This document shows, in pieces, positions 42,996-55,359 of a stretch of 64,000 bases of DNA. Where the stretch lies: positions 19,150,529 through 19,214,528 of the forward strand of contig NC_052487.1 of the NCBI RefSeq assembly GCF_009730915.1. The letters are read 5' to 3'. Source of the stretch: Dioscorea cayenensis subsp. rotundata. Its lineage: Eukaryota; Streptophyta; Magnoliopsida; Dioscoreales; Dioscoreaceae. Under the pieces are notes generated by a model. That model searched no databases. It was not told the DNA's origin and was given only the letters and a program-made list of their open reading frames with translations. Position numbers and translations under genes: made by a program. Numbering within the stretch: position 1 is the stretch's first letter; each line of letters begins with the position of its first letter.

Positions 42996-43179
42996 GTCTG
43001 GGTGCAGTTTTTTTGAGATTTTTTTGTGAGATTTTTTTTGTGAGACAGAAACAGTGGTTTCATCCTTCTAAGTGATTTTAGAAGAGTGTAATTTCTTTAT
43101 AGGTGTATAGTTTTTATTAGGAGAAACAGTGGTTTTATCTTTCTAACTGGTATGGTCTTTTTAGAAAAAGTAGTTGCAT

Positions 43180-43955
43180 TTTTTTTTTCAAGTTATAAGA
43201 TAAGAAATTTTCTTAAAAGATTTATAAGCTATCAAAATTGGTATATTTTCATATTTCTATATATATCTCTGTATTTTCAGATATATCTGTTTTTTAACAA
43301 TCTTTTTAAGGGTGGGGTGCTTTTTAACCATCTCTTAAATAAAGTGCTTGTCTATTAGTCAAAAAAATATATTATAATATATATAATATATATACATGAA
43401 TTCATCACGCATATGCATTAAAAGTAATGAAATTTTTATTTACATAAAATTTCAGCATACAACACCTTCAATTAAATTATTTAAGAGTGATAAAACTTCA
43501 TCTTAATGTGCTCATGTAATCAGATACTATAATTTCACATACAAAATAACAACTTTTAAGTGGTTTCACCCTTTTAAGTTATAAGGTAAGAAATTTTTTT
43601 TAAAAATCTATAAATCATCACTTTCATATATGTCTATTCTTTTAATAATCTCTTTCATATATGTCTGTTCTTTTAACAATCTCTGTGCTTTTAACAAATT
43701 TTTTTAACAATTCTCTTAAATAGGATGCTTGCTTATTAGTCAATATATATAATATACATATTATAAAGTTTATAATATATATATACATGAATTCATCATG
43801 TATATGCACTTAAAAGTAATGAAATTTTTATGTACATAAAATCTCAGCATACAACACCTTCAATTAAATTATTTAAGGGTGATAAAACTTCATCTTAATG
43901 TGTTCATGTTATCAGACACTATAATTTCACACACACAATATAACAACTTGATGAT
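43180..43955. repeat. Tandem duplication, period about 390 bp
   Basis: Copy 1 is about 43180-43560 and copy 2 about 43565-43955. Shared blocks: AGTTATAAGATAAGAAATTTT, TATACATGAATTCATCA (43391 and 43782), TCAGCATACAACACCTTCAA and GATAAAACTTCATCTTAATG. Confidence 0.75.
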
Positions 43956-44167
43956 GATGAAGAATTGAGATTAGTACATATGTATATAGACAAAGTTGAT
44001 GCTACCTTTGGTTTATTACATTGATTGAGATGCTCAACACAGGATAAATAGAATGAATGAATACTCAGGACATCATGGGTCACATTAATTTGAGATGATT
44101 ATTAAGAGAAGATAATAAAAGAGAAAAATAAAAATAAAAGGGAAGATGAGTTAAGAAGATCCTCCTA

Positions 44168-44249
44168 TCAATCCATCCATCTCTTAAATGTCCCAAACTG
44201 TTCTTGTTGTTGGCCAAAGTTTGTGAAACTTCCAGTTGCCCCCATTCAT
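44168..44249 (-). pseudogene. Possible relic of the EPSIN1 terminal exon
   Basis: On the minus strand, one frame here reads GSFTNFGQQQEQFGTFKR before a stop at 44168-44170. The Gln/Phe/Gly-rich ending resembles the C terminus of EPSIN1-type proteins. A CCAAG acceptor precedes it at 44250, but the frame it opens meets TGA at once unless one base of the five-G run (about 44238-44242) is discounted. Tentative. Confidence 0.3.
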
Positions 44250-44750
44250 CTTGGAGATTTTTTCTTAGCTAAAATGGAGAATCAGAAAAATAGTACATTA
44301 ATTTCTTTGTCAAGAAAATAAGGTTAATGAACTGCAGCAAAGTAAGGAATTCCATCAAGTTCTTAATTGGTACAATTTATCTACAACATGAGAAAATAGT
44401 GAGTGCCATTACTCAATCTAAACACAAATTAGTTGTTAGAGAGATGAGAATAATAACATACATTTATATATATATATATATATATATAGGCTACCAAGAT
44501 CACCTTTTGTTTTAATCATTTAAAACAAATATGTTCATTTTGATTATTTTGACCTCTTCACCTGATGTGTGTGGAACAAACAAAGAGACCATATTTAAGC
44601 AAAAATAAGCAGGATAAGGGTGAAACAGTTAATTATGTGTGTGCCATTCATCAGGATATCTTCAAATATGCCTTAAAAAAATATATATTGTTGCTAAAAG
44701 ATTTGATGAAAGTAAGGAAGAAAGATAAAGGTATTGAATTTGTAAAGAAC

Positions 44751-47700
44751 TTACGAGAAGTTATATTTAAAGTCAATGAGTCCCCGACTTAATGAATCAG
44801 CCCAAATTGCAGACTTAATCTGAGAAGTATCCTTTTTTGGTGTTGGCTTTGATACTGGTGATGAAACCTGTTCTGAATTGTCCATAACTTTTGTTGAAGA
44901 ATTCTGAGTATGCTCTGAAGACACAGGATCAGAATGAGCAGTGAAGACACCAAATAGATCAGATTCTTCCGAGTTATTCAGGGGAACTGCAACAAAAGGA
45001 TCGAAAATATTTGCAGTTTCCAATTTGGATGACTCATTATTCTTAGTAAACACATCGGGATTGGATGCTGCGAAAAAGTCTATGTTTTGGTTGACAGCAT
45101 TGTTGAAATCAGACTGACAGGCAAAGAAATCAACATTTCCCTGCAATAACATGTACAAACATACAGAGTCAAGCCCAAAAAGAGTAATGTATAAGAACTA
45201 TTGTCCTAACATATGCAAAGGGAAACCAACCTTTTATTTCTGCATCAAATTTGTTGAGAGAATTGGATTTCAGTTGGAAAACATTAAAGAAATTAAATTT
45301 TTAAGTGATAAAAACTCGATAACTTCTTGATCCAATCGATGGGAAATCTGTAGCATATAAGAAGAAAAGAAAAAAAACAGGCACAATTGTCTTTCAGAAA
45401 CCTGTCACATACCTGACTATGAGAAACACTTGCTGCTTCTGATTGAGGAGAGGCTGATATAAAAGTTGCTTCTGCAAAGAGATCAACTTCAAGTGTGGCA
45501 ACATTTCTGACAGAGGTTGTTTCTTTTGGAATAGCAGCAGATGCATCCATGAGATCGCCAATCATGCTTTGTGCAAATAAGTCCACCTGGTTGCTATTTG
45601 AGCTAGTTGATGCTGCAAATTCAGTGGGATGAGATACAAATATCTCTGGATAAGGATATTATAATTTGTATGACATTGTCATGCACCGAGTTAGCAGTGC
45701 CACACCTATTACTCACCAGATGCAGAATATCCACGAGGGTCAAAGTCATCAAAATCATCCTCATTACTGCTTGGTTGTGTGCTTGAGCTTTTAGGAGTTA
45801 GAGTTGGTTTAATCGATGGTTTTAATATTATGGATGGTAAAGAATCTTGATCCCTGTTGAAAAAAATGCATGATTAAAAGCATAGGAAACAATGGCTGCA
45901 CCTGTATGCAAATATCAGGTTCAGAAACAATGTTACAATTGCAACCACTATTTCAATTGTACCTTTCTGCAACAGAGAAACAAGTCTTCACTACCAAGAA
46001 TTAATTCTTGGAACACAGAACAAAAAATGCAGTCCAGCAGTTTAAAATAAACAAATAATTATAAAGTTGTAGCTTTACACTACCTTGTGATAAACAGTAT
46101 TCTATCTCAAGGTAAGGTACCGAGTTTACAATTATCTTAATTTACAGTTGCATGCAGGCATTTAGATGAAAGAACATATTCCTTTATGACAATGGTCTTT
46201 ATTGCTATTTATAAGACCAGGATTCCTTGTTTCAAGGATTTATCCTATGAGCAAATATAAGTGGATTTGGCTACTACTAGACATTTCATGCAGCAACCAG
46301 GACAAACCAAATTCATGATTAATTAAATCAAGAAACAAAGTAAGAAAGTTAATCAGACATACCTCACGCGGCCACTAACTACCTTTTTCACTTTAATCCC
46401 TTCATTTTCTTTGGACAAGCTACTATTTGACTTGTTTTCGCCATCTTTCTTGTGATAATTTGATACAGGATAACCATATCGATCTCTATCAGGAGAACTA
46501 CCTTTGAAAGATCCAGTTTCTTTACTGCCACTTGCCCCTCCATGGTAAGTACCATAAAAGCCATCGCTACCATATGATGCTGAACTTGACTTGTATGTTA
46601 TTCCAGTTGAGGACAGTCCAAAATATCTGTAAAAGTCACCATCTTAAAAAAGGTTAAATCATTTTGTCTGTGTCGGGCTATATTTTTCAGATTCATAAAG
46701 CAAAACGTTATCATCAAAGACAAATAAACTCACTTTTCACGGTTAGCAGTAGCTTTGTCCCTGGCTGCTTGTATCCTTTCCCTATCATCCAAAAGAGCTA
46801 GAATGGTTTCTACCTTCTTTCTCACATTGATTCCAACATCCTTTCCATTGGGTTCAACATATTCAAAACCTGAAATTGACTTTTAAGCATATAAAATATA
46901 TTAAGGAAAAATTTTGCAACATTAAACAAACTACTTTAAGTGTTTCATAGATAGATGGTTTACTGAAATTTGATAGCTATGCTCGAGAATGTCATTAAGT
47001 GCACTTTCTGAACCATTTGCCACTAAGTACTCAATGACAGACAGTGCCTGAAATGAATTCAAGACACAAGTAAAAGGCCATGGCTTAAAGTTATATATTT
47101 GCAAATTGCAATTGATAGAGAAAAGCAAGTATGTTATGAATTCAAAACATCATACTTTGTAAACATGTCGCCAATTCTGGCCAGTATCCATCAATCTATT
47201 CCATAGGACATTCATGACCAGTTGACATTCAGTGCTGCATGGAAATTCAAAATGAGGATTATAAGAGAAACCTTATCTATTTCCACAGAAAGCATAAGTT
47301 GAATAATTGTAATATATCCACAGATGGGTTTCAGCTATATGTTACAATTTTTTGGTGGCCTGAGCAATTTCAGACAAAGCAGTTCCATGAGGACCCCAAG
47401 GTTCATCACTGGTTGCATCCAGCACCTACAATTTACAAAATGTATACAAAAAATAAGACAAATAAATTGGGAAGAAAAATGAATTCTATTTAATGAAGCT
47501 ACTCTAACTTCAAGCAAGACATAATTTATTGAGTGAAAACTATAATGAAGCAATCAAATCAAAGTTGCCCAAAGAAATAGCACAGAATGAAAACTATGCC
47601 TCAAGAAATACAAAAAAACCTACATGATCATTGATACCAAAAAACCATGTAAATGCTAACAATGTCTGAGATGGCCATCCTAGAAATATCTTCAGCTGTT

Positions 47701-48912
47701 AGCTCATATAACACAATCAAGTCATTTTTCTCGAAAACAAACCCATGGGGTAGGGTTGTAAGCAGGATGTCTTGATTGGGTTAAGCCTAGCTAGAGTTCT
47801 CAATGTTGTTTGCTTGAGACTGTCTTGAATCAAAAAAAAAATTCATTGATCCTGAAACATGATGGAAAATCTAAACAAACATCGCCTTCTATCTCACATT
47901 GTAAAATTCACAACACAGAATGAACCGATACTAGTCGTAATTGGGGAAGGGTTGGTGGTGGTATATCAACTAGAGGGAAGCTTCTCCCATAGGCAATGTG
48001 AGACTATGGTCCTGAGCCACTGCGTCCCAATACCCCCGGGCCCACAGCGGATGTGGGACCCAAGATCTTAGCTATAACTCTGATACTATATTAAGACAGG
48101 GACCCACCACCCTAACTTCTCCATAACCCAAGTTGCAGGGAAGGGTTAGTGGTGGTATATCAACTAGAGGGAAGAGTTTCCCACAAGCGATATGGACCTA
48201 TGGTCCTGAGCCACTGCGTCCCAACAATAATAACCAAAATTCTAAAATTTCATATCAAAGTAAATCCATAAACCAAAAAACATGATCCAAAGTCGATCCA
48301 AAGCCTAAATAAAAGTCTTCTATCTCACATTATCAAATTCACAACACAACTACCCAAATTCAGAGACTTCATATCAAAGTAAATCCATAGACTCTAAAAC
48401 ATGATCCAAAACCTAAACAAGCGTCTCCTTCTATCTCACATTATAAAATTCACAACAATAAAATATCAATCCTATTCATAATAACCCAAATTCAGCATCG
48501 CAATATTCAACAAAATCCATATGCCCTAAACATGATAAAAAATCTATAAAGGCATCTCTTTCTATCCCACATTATTAAATACACGAGACACAAAGCCAAT
48601 ACTATTCACATTAACCCAAATTCAGATTTTTTTTCATATTAAACAAAATCCATATAACCAAAACATGATCAAAATATTGCAGTTCATCTCAAATTATCTA
48701 ATTGACAGCAAATAAATAATAAAGAACCACAAAAAAATCAAACCTTTTGCTCAATCTCCGGGACTTTGAGGACCTTCAAATTCACCTCCCTCTTTCTGCA
48801 ACACAACATAACCAAAATAAAAAAAACTCAGCATTAAACCCAAAATCAAAGACGCGAAGGATCATACTCACATCTCCCGCACTGCTTGATCCCAAACCTT
48901 CATGAAATCCAT
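44751..48912 (-). CDS. EPSIN1: EPSIN1-like ENTH-domain clathrin adaptor, truncated C terminus
   Basis: Adaptor linking phosphoinositides, clathrin and SNARE cargo in vacuolar trafficking. Ten exons, in transcription order: 48872-48912, 48744-48795, 47346-47425, 47156-47234, 46964-47047, 46734-46879, 46363-46626, 45717-45853, 45413-45612, 44751-45140. They join in frame to 490 residues (AtEPSIN1 is 560). The ENTH domain fills about residues 1-145 ([62 protein letters not shown]). Next come a Ser/Gly/Lys-rich linker, the family block [20 protein letters not shown] clathrin-box-like repeats and IFDPFVAVP. The last exon reaches [12 protein letters not shown] and then goes FKYNFS-stop where relatives read LIDLNI. 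One extra T would explain this. GTAAGT directly after TTCTC is a good donor, so a lost last exon is possible. Confidence 0.88.
47850..48720. repeat. Degenerate 100-130-bp tandem repeats in epsin intron 2
   Basis: The blocks TCTATCTCACATTRTAAAATTCAC, AACCCAAATTCAG and CAAAATCCATA recur near 47888, 48310, 48432 and 48565, diverged and interrupted by the TRIM-like element. Confidence 0.55.
47941..48224 (-). mobile_element. TRIM-like miniature LTR retrotransposon in an epsin intron
   Basis: Two direct repeats of about 90 bp, 47942-48030 and 48133-48224, share GGAAGGGTTRGTGGTGGTAT and end CTGAGCCACTGCGTCCCA. Between them, read on the minus strand, is ATAGTATCAGAGTTATAG, close to the plant tRNA-iMet primer-binding motif TGGTATCAGAGC. 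A G-rich tract (GTGGGCCCGGGGGTA, minus strand) sits next to the downstream repeat like a polypurine tract. About 284 bp, no coding. A convincing target duplication was not found. Confidence 0.55.
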
Positions 48913-50799
48913 TGACGAAGCTTCTGAAACGAATCGAAACGCTACCGAGATTTCTCTGGGACGATGGAACGAAAAGAAGAGGCAACGATCAGGTGTGCCT
49001 AGGGACCGAATCAGTGCGCCACGTGTAAGATTGGCGCTGCTTCAATCGAACGGTTAGGGTTTGATCAGGTGTGCCTAGGGATCTGATTCAGTTTGTGGGC
49101 CCACCCTAATTTCATTTGTTGGGCTTATGCTAAAAAAACAAAGGAGAGATTATGTTAAAGAGGGTTTTTCTTATTTGTACTTTAACTCAATGTTTTAATA
49201 ATCGGGCTAGTTGTCGACTCTGTTAGACAATCGGTTTCTGTTCAACCGGTTGAACTAGTTACACCTGCTGGTTCAACCGGATTTAATATTTTTTAAATAA
49301 ATAAATATTTAATATTTAAAAATTAAAAAAATAAATAAATAATAATTTAAAAAATAATAAAAAGATACAAAATTATATATTGCAAAGTTAATTTATTCAC
49401 AAAGTCTCAACTTTACATCAAATTGAATTTTTCAAAATACAAATTGTTTATTAGATTTTTCCCATATGATGTTCGTTTGAATCATGGAAATATTGTTACT
49501 AAACTTGACCCCAAGATTAGCCTTCAATATCTTCAATCATAATCTTCAATCATCCATCCATGCTTGGATCTTCAAATCTTCAATCAAATCTTCAGTGATC
49601 TTCAATCAATCTCCCATATATGATTTGTCTACTTGAATAGCTTCATCCAGAATTAGCCTTCTTACTATCTTTTACTCCATAATGATCTTCTATTTTTACC
49701 AACAATAGATTATTCCTCTCTTTCAAAACTAGATCTCTCATAAAAGGAGTTTTACCAAATATATGATTTATTATCCCGGATCTTAACTAGATAAAATCAC
49801 ACCTAAGATAAAACTTACCTTTTTGATGAGATCCATTTACCTTGATCTTCCTTCCAAAAATAGTTCTTTTCAAAAATGGTCCATTGAGAGAACTTTCTCT
49901 AAACATAGTCTCCAATATGATCTTCTAAGTCTGATATCTTCATATGACATGTTACCATGCTTTAGCCACAACATCATCCTAGTCATTTCTCCTTTTTGCT
50001 AAGTCATCATAGCCACGTCATCTTTCATTGCCATGTCACCCCTTGGCATTTGTCATATAATACCAACTTAAGTCTTCAAACCTAACAGACAAGAAAGAGA
50101 AGAGACGGAGACAGGACCTTTGAAAGGGAGGAAAAGGAGATTGACGAAGGCAGAGATGAGTGCAAAGATGGAGAAGAGGATAGAAGGAAGGCCAAAGAAA
50201 GAAGGAGAATAAATTAATCGACAACAAAAGTATGATCTTCTTCCTCGTTAGAACACATGTATCTAGATGATGAATCGATGAAATATGTAGGGATGAATAA
50301 TGCATATATTGTTGTGGCTTTGCTGGTTTATATTACACTTGACGTTTATGTACCATGCATGCATCCATTGTTGACCCGTTTATGATATATGTAATCTAAG
50401 TTGCATGACTTTCTTATTCTTTGAGTATACTGACTTTGCTTTGAAATCACTCATGTCATGTAAACGTAGGACCCCTCATCTTTTATGAAATAAAGATGTA
50501 TTTTAATCTTCTCTCTCCTTACCCCACTTAGTTAGTAATAGACATGGGGTTGTTAATATTAATCATAAATGAATGATGGCTCTCATCTCTTAGTACATCT
50601 ATAGGATTTATTTATGCTGCAAATTGCTATGTAGCTCATGCTTCAAATGTGATAGTGTTTGTCAGCAATGCTTTCATTCTTTTAGAGATGTTTGCTTTCA
50701 TAAAAAAATTAATGATGTACAAAAATATCATGAGAGGGGTTAAAATATAAAAAAAAAATGAGATTTAGTGAAAATCGAGGGTATTTTTATACATTTACA

Positions 50800-51425
50800 G
50801 GCCCACTTCTACAAACTCATGCTGAGTCCAATGTAATGGTAGAGAGCTCTCTTCGAGAGTTTTCTCATTACCTCTTGAGACTCGCTTGAGCGAGTGGAGA
50901 ATATTTTCAAGACCACGAATCTCATGTTGCGGCCAATGTAGTGGTAAAGAGCTTTTGATGTAGAGTTTCCTCATTACCTCTTGAGACTCTCTTGAGTGAG
51001 TGGAAAATATTTTCAAGATCACAAATCTCATGTTGAGCCCAATGTAGTGATAGAGAACTCTCATTGTAGAGTTTCCTCATTACCTCTTGAGACTCTCTTG
51101 AGTTGGTAAAAAATATTTTGAAGACCACAAATCTCATGTTGAGGCCAATGCAATGGTAGAGAGCTCTCATTGTAGAGTTTCCTCATTACCTCTTGAGACT
51201 GGCTTGAGTGAGTGGACAATATTTTGAAAACCACGAATCTCATGTGGAGGCCAATGTAGTGTAAGAGAGCTCTCATTGTAGAGTTTTCTCATTACCTCTT
51301 GAGACTCTCTTGAGCTGAGTGGAAAAATATATTGAAGACTATCAACTCATGTCGAGGTCCAATCTAGTGGTAGAGAACCCCCATAATAAGAGTTTCTTCA
51401 TTACCTATTGAGACACTCTTGACAA
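50800..51425. repeat. Minisatellite, six copies of about 106 bp
   Basis: CATTACCTCTTGAGACT recurs near 50867, 50972, 51079, 51184, 51290 and 51399, a spacing of 105-109 bp. Each unit also holds AATCTCATGTTGAGGCCAAT and TAGAGAGCTCTCATTGTAGA. The length is not a multiple of three throughout, and the reading frames across it are by-products of the repeat. Confidence 0.9.
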
Positions 51426-51429
51426 AAAA

Positions 51430-52677
51430 TAAAGGAAAAAATATTTGAGTGAGTAAAAAAACCTTCTTAAGTAAAATCTCTTATGATCTGCATGGATAAA
51501 TAGTGGTCTTTCTAGAGCAAAGAAAATTACTGAATGATGCTCACACCTCACATATCAAGGGAAAAAAGAGCTCTCTCAAGTTGACTAAAAAAAGGTCCAC
51601 TAGTAAAAAAAGTTCCCTAAGTGATGTCTTAAAAAAAGATTTCCCGAGTACAAAAAAAAGCTTTGAGCAGTAAAAAAAAATGTTTCAAGTGAATTGACAG
51701 AAGAAGAAAGCTTCCTTGATAATGATAAAGGAAGAAGGAAGAGGCTTTCACAAAGCGTGAGACACTAGAGCCTTCAAATTCTAAAGCTAAAAAAAATCAA
51801 GCTTTTGATTCACAAACAACTAGGGATTACCACTCAAAATCCACAAAATATTCTTTAAAAAAAAAAATCAAAACAATCAAGTTAGTGATTGAATCATATG
51901 AATGGTCATGACCTAGAGATGCACAAGCTAAGGCTCAAAAGCATAGGAGAGTCGAGGCTTGAAAATTTTAAATGATGAGACAAATGAGTTCAGGAATCTC
52001 GAGACATCAAAAGTCAAAGAGTCAAAGAGTTTCATGAGTCGAAGACTGAAAGTTTCACAAGCATGAAATGCCGGAGTTTTCAAAAGTCTAAATCAAATGA
52101 AATCGAGTTTGTGATTCACAAACACAGAGAAATCACAACTTGAAATCCAATTGATATTCAAGATACAAGCAAGAAAAATAAGACCAAGGTTAACAAAGTC
52201 AAAGAAGACATCCTCAGCGTGATCTTAGGTGAAAAGTTGGGATAAAACAAAGTCAAAATAGACTCAAATTATGTAAAGCTAGAAAGAGTTTAGGGAAGTA
52301 GAATTATGAGAGTTAGAGTTTCCTAATCTTTATATTTTTAATTAAATTTATGTAATTGATCAAATTAATTTCTCTCATGTTTTGTTGCTTCTCATTCACA
52401 CTTTGTTCTTATTCGGAGGTTCTCTGCATTAGTTTAGAGTAATTAACATTAGAGGCTTGACTCTTATGAAAGTCATGAACTCACAATCCCATGAAGTCTA
52501 AAAAAAAAATTAAAATTTGATTTGTGATCCATGATTTTTTAACCGGACAATCTTAATTAAAGGCCGGGTAAAAAAAAAAAGAGCCCACACAAATATACAA
52601 AGATATAACTATACAACAAATATTCAAAAATAAAGAATTAAATAAAATATAAGTATACAAGTAAACACACTACAACA
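51430..52677. other. Non-coding stretch inside the hAT-like block
   Basis: A-rich sequence with short degenerate repeats of AAAAAAG and CAAGTGA-type blocks. No coding region recognised. Confidence 0.4.
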
Positions 52678-54761
52678 AAAGACACTTATTGTGACATTTT
52701 TTGGCAAATGTCACTGCAAACCATTAAAATGACTTTTTAGCGATAATTGTAATAAATGTTTGTATGCTTTTATTTATTCCTACATTTATAATGGCATTTT
52801 TACTTATAGTCACAAAAGGTTTTTATTTTGTGATATTTTTGAAGATTTTAGCGATATTAAAAGAAATGTCAATACAATATTATTTGTTAAGACGCTTGTT
52901 ATGACTTATGTAACAAATGTCATAATCCAATATGACTTTAATTGCATCAATTTATTATGATATATTTGAAAACAACATTTTAAGTTAGGATATGTATATA
53001 TTTATATTAAAAAATATGAACGATAATTTAAAATTAAAAACAATATTAAAGGAAAAAAAAAAGCATAAATATTTTAATTTTCAAAAGTACCAAAAATTAG
53101 GCGGCAATTTTTTTATGAGCGCCATAACCTACACGGCTTATAGATTCATGATCTATATATATGACAAGAAAAACCCCACTAATAGTGCAAAATGGTCAAA
53201 AATAAAGTTCTTGTCATGACATAAAGTAAGTATTTCGATTTTTCTTTATTTCATAATATTTTTAGCATTGTTTTTCTTGCAATATTATTTAAATATTTAA
53301 CGTGTTATTCATTTTGGTAAATGACTAATAATTGATTAATTTTTTAATTAGTTTTTATTATGAAAACAAGTATGAGAATTTAATTAATCTAATCCTAGGA
53401 GTTGAGAATATTAAAAGAAGAAGAAGATTGAATTTAATTGGGATGAGATCTCCAAAACATCCCCTTTTTGTTGAAAATTAAAATATGTTTTGGTTATTCT
53501 CCTTGCCGACAGCAATGATGGGTGGTCATGACATGGATGCGAGGCTTCAATCCTTGAAATTGCCTTTTAGTTTTTTTTTTTTTATTTAATCCTAGTTTTG
53601 TTGAAGTTTTACAATTTGTCTCTTTTTTTTTATAGGGTTCTTGCTATACTTAAGGGGGCACACATATAGTTTTGGTGAAGTTTTACAATTTGCCCTTATA
53701 TAATTTTTATTTCTTATAGTGTTCTTGTTACAATTATGGCTCACGCATAGCTTTGTTGAAGTTTTATATTTCATCCTTTTATTCCAAGTTAAATTATTTA
53801 AAGGTTATTATTATGGTTATGACACACATATACATAAACTGAGACAAATTATATATTCTCCTTCAATATAAAAATAGCTTATTTTTATTATTTTTTTTTA
53901 TGCAAATTGCATATGCTCCACATGTTTTTATTTTTTATTTGTATTTCAAACTTGTATTATTGATTCTAATATATCATACATGTTTATATTTAATTTAACT
54001 TTTACTGTTATATTACCTTTATTTTATTAAATGTTAAAATTTTTGTAGGCGGAAGATGCTACAAGTAGTCCTCATTCTCAATTAGCCACTCCATTTCATT
54101 TTAGCGGCTGGTACAATTTTATAATATCATCTTATTATATTTTTAAATTATTAATTATTAATTGATTTAGATAGGCACTGATGTATTTGTATATTTTATT
54201 TTACGGATAAGAGATCACTATGATAAATTTAAAGCTATGGATAATATTTGAAAGTTATTTTTTAAAGATTTGTAGATCATGTTGACATTGTTTTAATTAT
54301 TTTTAGATTTTTAAAATTATAAATTGTATTTTTTTTCTTTATTAATTGATTTAGATAGACACTAATGTATTTGTTTATTTTATTTTGCAAATAAGAGATC
54401 ATCATGACAAATTTAAAGACAATTATACGGATTGAAGCTTTAGCTTTATTATAATGTTTGAATATTTATAGATCATGTTGACATTATTTTAATTAGTGTT
54501 TTAGTGCTACGTGGGATTTTTAAATTTTTGATGAATAATTTTTATTAATATTTTGTTAAATTATGCAAATTAATTTTATAGAATTTAAATTATATCTCAT
54601 ATCTTATTTAATTAAATCATATATAAATATTGTTTAAATTAATATTGTGAAAATTATACAATATTCTTATACCAACATTTATAAATGACATTTAATTTTA
54701 AAATTAGATAAGATGAATAACTTTTACCAATATTTACAAATATCGACTTAAATTGGTATTC

Positions 54762-54829
<68 letters not shown>

Positions 54830-55262
54830 GTTATTTTATTAAACCAATGTTTACAAAAAGTCGATATAAGTAATTTAAGAGATCTTTAACAAATGTTATT
54901 ATATAACCTCTATAACAACAATTATAAATATTTCAATATTTCAAAACTAATGTGATAAAAACTTGTGGCGACATCTACAAATGTTATAAAAATAATAATA
55001 ATAAAAAAGTGTTAAGCCATATACAAATGTTGGAATAAAATCCATATTGAGACTATTTACAAATGTTGGGAAAATATCACAATAAATGTTGGAATATATA
55101 GGTACCGAAGTTTCTTGGAAATGTCACAACAAAGTATACCGACTGTTGCAATTGTGACATATAATCTACATTTGTTACAAAAGTCGATAGAGTTATTCCA
55201 ATTATTTTTTACTATTTTACAACATATGTCAAACGTCACAAAAATTCTATTTTGTTGTAATG
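52678..55262. mobile_element. Non-autonomous CACTA element (2585 bp)
   Basis: Starts CACTACAACAAAAG and ends, as complement, CATTACAACAAAAT. The flanking 3-bp target duplication is ACA (52675-52677 and 55263-55265). The CACTA termini and 3-bp duplication are diagnostic of En/Spm-type elements; the right end has one changed base. Subterminal repeats of the type AAATGTCACAA / TTGTGACATTT occur near both ends, as expected. A long (TA)n run occupies about 54764-54826. No transposase found. Confidence 0.85.
53590..53780. repeat. Three short tandem copies inside the CACTA element
   Basis: TTTTGTTGAAGTTTTACAATTT-like blocks start near 53595, 53671 and 53752, each followed by a GTTCTTG...-type segment; unit about 80 bp. 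Similar two-copy repeats (unit about 190 bp, TTGATTTAGATAG) lie near 54160 and 54345. Confidence 0.55.
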
Positions 55263-55359
55263 ACAACAACAACAACAACAAAAAAAACAATAAAAAATGA
55301 GGAATTTAGACCGAGTTTATCATAATAAATCATAATATCTTGAATTAATGAGGATGTAA

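Noticed and set aside
44565-44792. 75-codon plus-strand frame starting MCVEQTKRPYLSK
   Set aside because: No recognised family; it overlaps the 3' end of the epsin gene on the other strand and is probably chance.
50795-51276. Overlapping minus-strand frames with repeated motif LYHYIGLNMRFV
   Set aside because: Produced by the 106-bp minisatellite; the frames shift between copies and no family is matched.
51430-52560. Internal domain of an LTR retrotransposon
   Set aside because: No polyprotein motif, primer-binding site or matching LTR pair seen.
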